Source: Oscillospiraceae bacterium
GTDB lineage: Bacteria > Bacillota > Clostridia > Oscillospirales > Ruminococcaceae
Assembly (NCBI GenBank): GCA_022768545.1
Contig: JALELV010000072.1
Coordinates: 1-33,734, forward strand
Length of the DNA: 33,734 bases
Direction of reading: 5' to 3'
Position numbers and translations under genes: made by a program. Each line of letters begins with the position of its first letter. Position 1 is the stretch's first letter. The notes beneath the pieces are model-generated. The model searched no databases. It was not told where the DNA came from and saw only the letters and a list, made by a program, of their open reading frames with translations. Below are positions 30,270 to 33,734 of this stretch, in pieces.

Positions 30270-31186
30270 TGGGCGGTCTCTCCTTCCCCACTGCACGCGG
30301 CACGGCGTTTTTGGCAGAAGCGCATTTTTTTCTGCAAATACGGCATCGAGATGGCGAGGGCCACAATGACAGCCGAAATCAGCTTCAGACATTCGGAAGG
30401 CAGGTTCATCCGCAGGGCCACGGCGATGATAAAGCGGTAGATGACACTTCCCACCACTGCGCCGACGGCCTTCAGCGCAATACCGCCCCTCCCGAAGATC
30501 GTCTCTCCGATGATGAGGGAGGCAAGCCCAATGATCACCATGCCGGTGCCGAGGTTGATGTCCGCCGTTTTTTGATACTGCGCCAGCACCGCGCCGGACA
30601 GGGCGGTAATGGCGTTGGCCGCGCACAGCCCCACCGTGACGGTAAAACCGGTGTTGATGGAGCTTGCCCGCACCATATCGGGGTTGTCGCCGGTGGCGCG
30701 GATGGAAAGCCCGAGGCGGGTGTTGAGAAACCACACCACCAGCGCGCACACTGCCGCCGCTGTAAAAAAGGACAGCACCAATTTATAAGGGGAATCCTTT
30801 CCCAGCAGCGACTGGAGCACGGAAAAAACTGTGGTGGTTTTGAGCATATTGACGTTGGAGGAAAAGCCCATCACGGCCAGGTTGACGGTATAAAGCCCCG
30901 TGTTGGTGATGATCCCGGCCAGAATGGACGGAACGCCCAGCCTGGTCTGCAAAGCGGCGGTGATAAAACCGGCCAGAGACCCGGCCGCCATTGCCAGAAA
31001 GATCCCCAGCAGCGGGTGGCCCGCAACTGCCATGACGGCGGATACGGCGCATCCAAGGGTAAAGGAGCCGTCGGTGGTCATATCGGCGATATTTAAGATA
31101 CGGAAGCTCAGGAACAGAGCCAGGGCCACAAGGGCGTAAATACACCCAAGCTCCAAGGCGCCGGTCACCACGGTCATACTGAGCAT
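30263..31186 (-). CDS. trpY: Tryptophan ABC transporter, permease
   Basis: This 307-residue membrane protein has eight to nine transmembrane helices and is of the branched-chain/ribose permease superfamily, COG4120. The conserved segment LNIADMTTDGSFTLG follows the first helix, and the internal loop LNTRLGLSIRATGDNPDMVRAS, which touches the ATPase, is present. The start ATG has AGGGAGGAAAAACA just before it. A strong hairpin (31220-31243) lies between it and the binding-protein gene, likely to favour more binding protein than permease. The substrate is inferred from the T-box. Confidence 0.9.
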   Translation of the reverse strand: MLSMTVVTGALELGCIYALVALALFLSFRILNIADMTTDGSFTLGCAVSAVMAVAGHPLLGIFLAMAAGSLAGFITAALQTRLGVPSILAGIITNTGLYTVNLAVMGFSSNVNMLKTTTVFSVLQSLLGKDSPYKLVLSFFTAAAVCALVVWFLNTRLGLSIRATGDNPDMVRASSINTGFTVTVGLCAANAITALSGAVLAQYQKTADINLGTGMVIIGLASLIIGETIFGRGGIALKAVGAVVGSVIYRFIIAVALRMNLPSECLKLISAVIVALAISMPYLQKKMRFCQKRRAACSGEGETAQC

Positions 31187-31219
31187 TGTTTTTCCTCCCT
31201 GTCGTTTTTTGGCGCGGAC

Positions 31220-31243
31220 GGGGCACGGGAAAGCCCACGCCCC
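31220..31243 (-). repeat. Hairpin between trpX and trpY
   Basis: GGGGC (31220-31224) pairs with GCCCC (31239-31243) and inner GGG with CCC around an AAAG-type loop, in the 75-base gap between the binding-protein and permease genes. There is no T-run, so it is likely an RNA stability element rather than a terminator. Confidence 0.6.
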
Positions 31244-31261
31244 ACCTCTGTAAAGTAAAAA

Positions 31262-32284
31262 TTATTCTGCGGCGGTCTGAACCTCCACCACCTGGCCTGC
31301 CATCTCGGAAAACGCGCTGTAATCAAGCCCCAGGGCGGCGGCGGTTTCGGTGTTGACAGTGATGATACCGCCATCCATCACGTGGAACTCCGGCACCTCT
31401 CCCCCCTGCAGGATCTTTACCGCCATATCCGCGGTATAGGTGCCAAGCTCCGTGTAGTTGACGCCGCAGGTAGCAAAAGCGCCCGCCGTCACAAAGGAAT
31501 CGGCCCCGGTGTAGTGGGGGATCCCAGCCCCGGCAAGGGTCTCGGCCACGGCGCTCTCGGCCGCCATGACGACGTTGTCGGTGGGGGTGAACACCGCATC
31601 TGCCTGGCCCACCAGAGAGGCGGCGGCGGTGAGGATCTCATCGGTGGTATTTCCGGTCTTTTCCACATAGGAAATACCTTTTTCATCCAGGTATTTCTTC
31701 GCCTCGGCAATCGGCGTGGCGGAGTTTGCCTCGGAGTTTGAGTACAGCAGGCCGACACACTGGATCTCCGGGTTTACCCGCAGCATCATGTCCAGAATAA
31801 AAGAGGTATTCAGAGCGTCGCTGGTACCGGTCACGTTTTCGATCCCGGTCAGCCCCGCGGCCTCCGGGTCGGAGATGGCGGCGTAGATCACAGGGATATC
31901 CGTGTCTTCCACGGCGGTGACCATACACTGGGCCGCCAGAGTGGCGATGGGGAGCACGGCGTCATATCCGCCGCTGACGATCTGGCTGCCGATCTGATTG
32001 AGGACTGTGGCGTCATTCTGCCCGCTGAAAGATTCCACCTCGATGGCCATACCATCGGCGGAAGCGGCTTTCAGCTGAGCCTCCACTGCCTCGCGGATCT
32101 CATCGAGGGAGGCGTGGTCCAGCTGCTGCACCACGGCCACCCGGTAACTCTCAGCCTTTTGAGAGGGCTCCCCCGTTTCGGAGGCAGGAGCAGAGGGAGC
32201 CGCGGAGGAAGCGGCGCTTCCGCAGCCGGACAGAACAGAAAGCATCATCAAAACAGAAAGCACAGCGGCAATGATCTTTTTCAT
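31262..32284 (-). CDS. trpX: Tryptophan ABC transporter, substrate-binding lipoprotein
   Basis: This 340-residue protein is the extracellular binding component (COG2984 type). It has a lipoprotein signal peptide with lipobox LSGC (Cys21), a Ser/Ala/Pro linker of about 25 residues, and then two lobes: VAVVQQLDHASLDEIREAVEAQL, QNDATVLNQIGSQIVSGGYD, AAISDPEAAGL, VGLLYSNSEANS, FTPTDNVVMAA and FATCGVNYTELG. The ribosome site AAAGGAG lies a few bases before ATG. It is the first gene after the Trp T-box and so is made when tRNA-Trp is uncharged. Tryptophan as ligand is inferred from this regulation. Confidence 0.91.
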   Translation of the reverse strand: MKKIIAAVLSVLMMLSVLSGCGSAASSAAPSAPASETGEPSQKAESYRVAVVQQLDHASLDEIREAVEAQLKAASADGMAIEVESFSGQNDATVLNQIGSQIVSGGYDAVLPIATLAAQCMVTAVEDTDIPVIYAAISDPEAAGLTGIENVTGTSDALNTSFILDMMLRVNPEIQCVGLLYSNSEANSATPIAEAKKYLDEKGISYVEKTGNTTDEILTAAASLVGQADAVFTPTDNVVMAAESAVAETLAGAGIPHYTGADSFVTAGAFATCGVNYTELGTYTADMAVKILQGGEVPEFHVMDGGIITVNTETAAALGLDYSAFSEMAGQVVEVQTAAE

Positions 32285-32394
32285 AACAGTTTCTCCTTTT
32301 CATCCAATCGATAAATTTGAGTTTTAACAGTCGCGTTTCTTTGATAAAACGCCATCGCTGTGCCAAGACAAACATATTTCCCTTCCCCCATCCA

Positions 32395-32437
32395 AATAAA
32401 AAAATCCTGTCCCTGCAATTGCTTGCTGGGACAGGAT
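32395..32437 (-). terminator. T-box terminator hairpin
   Basis: On the minus strand, ATCCTGTCCC pairs with GGGACAGGAT (32437-32428 and 32413-32404), and is followed by a run of seven T. It forms when tRNA-Trp is charged and the antiterminator is not stabilised. Confidence 0.93.
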
Positions 32438-32676
32438 AAAAACCCTGCGGTGCCACCCGGCTTGGCGCCTTTAGACGCCCACTTTTACGCATACCAACAT
32501 ATGCAGACTTTTTATCACGGAGAGCCATACTCCGGCGCACATACTCCAAAGCCCTAACGCCCTGTTTCCGATTGCCCTCAGAAGTCCATTCGGCTTTACA
32601 TTGCTGCCGCAATCTCACCCTCTGCGGCTCTCTGACAAAGCAAGAGATAAAGCTTACTTACCCTTCCTCAACGGTT
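32404..32676 (-). promoter_or_regulatory. T-box leader with Trp (UGG) specifier
   Basis: The minus strand contains the T-box sequence GGGTGGCACCGCAGGG (32458-32443) before the terminator. Stem I has a 5' AGTAAGC-type start, CAGAGAGCCGCAGAGGGTGAG (AG bulge and distal loop) and the specifier region GAATGGACTTCTGAG (about 32591-32577). The codon at the specifier position is TGG (32588-32586), which is tryptophan. This gives a regulator that lets RNA polymerase read on only when tRNA-Trp is uncharged, and controls trpX-Y-Z. The specifier was read by eye from the conserved GAA-NNN-AC pattern. Confidence 0.9.
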
Positions 32677-32683
32677 GTTTCGA

Positions 32684-32712
32684 ATTATAGCACGGAGTTT
32701 TTCGGTTGTCAA
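32684..32712 (-). promoter_or_regulatory. Consensus promoter of the trpXYZ operon
   Basis: On the minus strand, a perfect TTGACA (-35, 32712-32707) and a perfect TATAAT (-10, 32689-32684) have a 17-base spacer and a TGC just before the -10. This is the strongest promoter in the window. Confidence 0.9.
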
Positions 32713-32718
32713 CCGAAA
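32700..32718. promoter_or_regulatory. Perfect 8-3-8 palindrome over the trpXYZ -35 box
   Basis: TTTCGGTT-GTC-AACCGAAA is a perfect inverted repeat that covers the -35 box. It has no T-run, so it is not a terminator for the gene upstream, and it looks like an operator for a dimeric repressor. It also lies just after the stop of the broken HD gene. Confidence 0.6.
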
Positions 32719-32719
32719 T

Positions 32720-33405
32720 TTAAATTTGATTTTGGAGCTGGGCCTCCAACAGGGAAGCTCCGTTTTCCAGCGAGGAGGACACCTCCGAAAGCAGCGCTTC
32801 GTAAAACACCTGCGCCGCCTGACGGCGCTTCTGTGCCAGGCTTCTGCCCTGTTTTGTCAAAAAAACTGTGCAGAGCTTCTCCAGCTTGCGGCGATACTCC
32901 CGGAAGAACGACAGCGGCTCCTTCCCGTTTCCATCAAGCACAGCCCCGTCTTCCGCCCGGGTGCACAGCGGTTGCCCACTTCCCCGATACAGAAGAGGGT
33001 GCGGACGATCCCGGTTGCCCCTGCTGCATCCAGTTTATCTGCGTCAAACAGGATCTTCTTTTCAATCGCCTCGGGCTGGCCAGCGGAGCGGAAACGGTGA
33101 GTACACACACACCGCCCCACTCGCTGGGCGTACTCTGGCGGAAATCCGTTTTCCAGCAAAAACCGTTCCGCTTTCTGAGCCCCCACTTCCGCGTGGCAGA
33201 GAGTGGGATTTAAAAACTGCTCCTTCCGTCCGATGTCGTGCAGAAGGCAAGCCGCGATCAAAATATCGCAATCGGCCTCCGGCTCCGTTTGGGTGATCTC
33301 CAGCGCCAGGGCAAGCACCCGATAGACACGCTCCCGGTCGTGGGCGGTATCCTCCATACAGCACTGCATAAACACTTCTATTCGGTCGTAATCGCTTCTC
33401 TTCGT
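32720..33405 (-). pseudogene. HD-domain hydrolase gene with lost start codon and frameshift
   Basis: The gene encodes an HD-superfamily phosphohydrolase-like protein of about 228 residues, but it is broken in two ways. The family N-terminus can be read upstream to KRSDYDRIEVFMQCC, preceded by a strong GGGAGG; the codon expected to be ATG is ACG (33405-33403). The HD motifs are intact: CLLHDIGRKEQF, CHAEVGAQKAERFL, CTHRFRS and DADKLDAAGATGIVRTL. Near 32975 the frame shifts: after GEVG the family-like continuation (QPLCTRAEDGAVLDGNGK, then FFREYRRKLEKL and RRQAAQVFYEALL) is in another frame, and adding one G in the GTGGG run restores it. Weak starts at 33375 (GTG) or 33369 (ATG) could give a truncated protein. 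A sequencing error in the G-run could explain the frameshift but not the ACG. Its substrate was never known. Confidence 0.82.
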
Positions 33406-33448
33406 TGTTTCCTCCCGAAACGGCGCACCCCTCGTCTGCCGCCCCTGG

Positions 33449-33734
33449 TCATTCCCGGAACATTGGGGTGGAGAGGTACCGCTCTCCGCCGTCCGGCAGC
33501 AAAGCTACGATCAGCCTGCCTTTGTTTTCCGGGCGCAGGGCCAGCCGGGACGCCGCCCACACCGCCGCCCCGGAGGTGATCCCCACCAGGATCCCCTCAT
33601 TGCGGGCGATCTCCCGTCCGGTCCTGTAGGCGTCCTCGTCCGCCACCGGGATGATCTCGTCACAGACAGAGGGGTCAAAGTTATCCGGCACAAAGTTTGC
33701 CCCAATGCCCTGCAGGCCGTGGGGCCCGGCCTTT
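33449..33734 (-). CDS. cysK: Cysteine synthase, C-terminal part
   Basis: This is the last 94 residues of O-acetylserine sulfhydrylase, which makes cysteine from O-acetylserine and sulfide with PLP. The visible part has [16 protein letters not shown], the active-site loop [13 protein letters not shown] and the C-terminal [14 protein letters not shown], all typical of CysK. The N-terminus, with the PLP lysine, lies outside the window (the gene runs past base 33734 on the minus strand). An internal GTG at 33691 is not the start. The broken HD gene follows after 43 bases. Confidence 0.92.
   Translation of the reverse strand, partial: KAGPHGLQGIGANFVPDNFDPSVCDEIIPVADEDAYRTGREIARNEGILVGITSGAAVWAASRLALRPENKGRLIVALLPDGGERYLSTPMFRE

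Noticed and set aside
29466-30749. Extended 427-codon frame for the trpZ ATPase
   Set aside because: The first 160 codons overlap the permease gene out of frame and show no domain; the ATPase homology begins at the ATG at 30269.
32151-32375. Possible 74-codon leader peptide with two Trp codons between the T-box terminator and trpX
   Set aside because: It has a passable ribosome site but runs far into trpX in another frame; with a complete T-box there is no need for peptide attenuation.
1-33734. CRISPR arrays, tRNA or rRNA genes, insertion sequences, prophage
   Set aside because: I saw no regularly spaced repeats, no transposase or integrase features, and no tRNA-like T-loop sequences on either strand.

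Overview
The window is chromosomal DNA from a Gram-positive, probably endospore-forming member of the Clostridia (Firmicutes). The gene content supports this: yqfC, yqfD and ylbJ sporulation-family genes, IreB, a phoH-ybeY-dgkA-era block, a T-box and a cobalamin riboswitch, strong AGGAGG ribosome sites and several TTG starts. Base composition is fairly GC-rich, which fits the Oscillospiraceae or related clostridia better than classical Clostridium, but I cannot name a genus. There is no phage, transposase or CRISPR array; it is a mostly core region with several regulatory surprises.

Layout. 1-2.6 kb, plus strand: the 3' part of pheT, ireB and a small unknown gene with a striking leader hairpin. 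2.6-10.3 kb, minus strand: a complete ten-gene histidine operon in the order hisZ-G-D-C-B-H-A-F-I-E, tightly overlapped. 10.4-15.1 kb, minus strand: yqfC-yqfD, then phoH-ybeY-dgkA-era. 15.2-19.8 kb, plus strand: ylbJ, a probable structured RNA, a small four-cysteine protein, and a secreted glycosidase-like/amidase fusion. 19.8-20.1 kb: a gene-free, AT-rich gap holding a 45-bp palindrome. 20.1-23.2 kb, minus strand: an ECF cobalt transporter cbiM-N-Q-O behind a cobalamin riboswitch. 23.4-26.9 kb, minus strand: a ferrous iron operon feoA-feoA-feoB plus a small Cys-rich FeoB partner. 27.1-27.5 kb, plus strand: a divergent DtxR-like regulator. 27.8-29.3 kb, plus strand: an ABC-F protein. 29.5-32.7 kb, minus strand: a tryptophan ABC transporter (trpX-Y-Z) under a Trp-specific T-box. 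32.7-33.4 kb, minus strand: a broken HD-domain hydrolase gene, then the 3' end of cysK.

How the parts work together. Nutrient acquisition is controlled by ligand-specific devices: B12 shuts off cobalt uptake through a riboswitch, uncharged tRNA-Trp opens the tryptophan transporter through the T-box, and iron uptake is probably controlled by the divergent DtxR-like protein. Three copies of a related 18-bp box starting AGTTAGCA sit at the feo promoter, next to the first feoA start and at the regulator's own promoter. That regulator lacks the usual metal-binding residues by my alignment but has three cysteines.

The observations most worth following are this iron regulator with its boxes, the candidate RNA at about 16.4-16.6 kb, the double-lesion HD pseudogene, the ABC-F protein with a degenerate second ATP site, and the two-domain cell-wall enzyme. 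None is proven to be a new system; all calls rest on reading motifs by eye without database searches.
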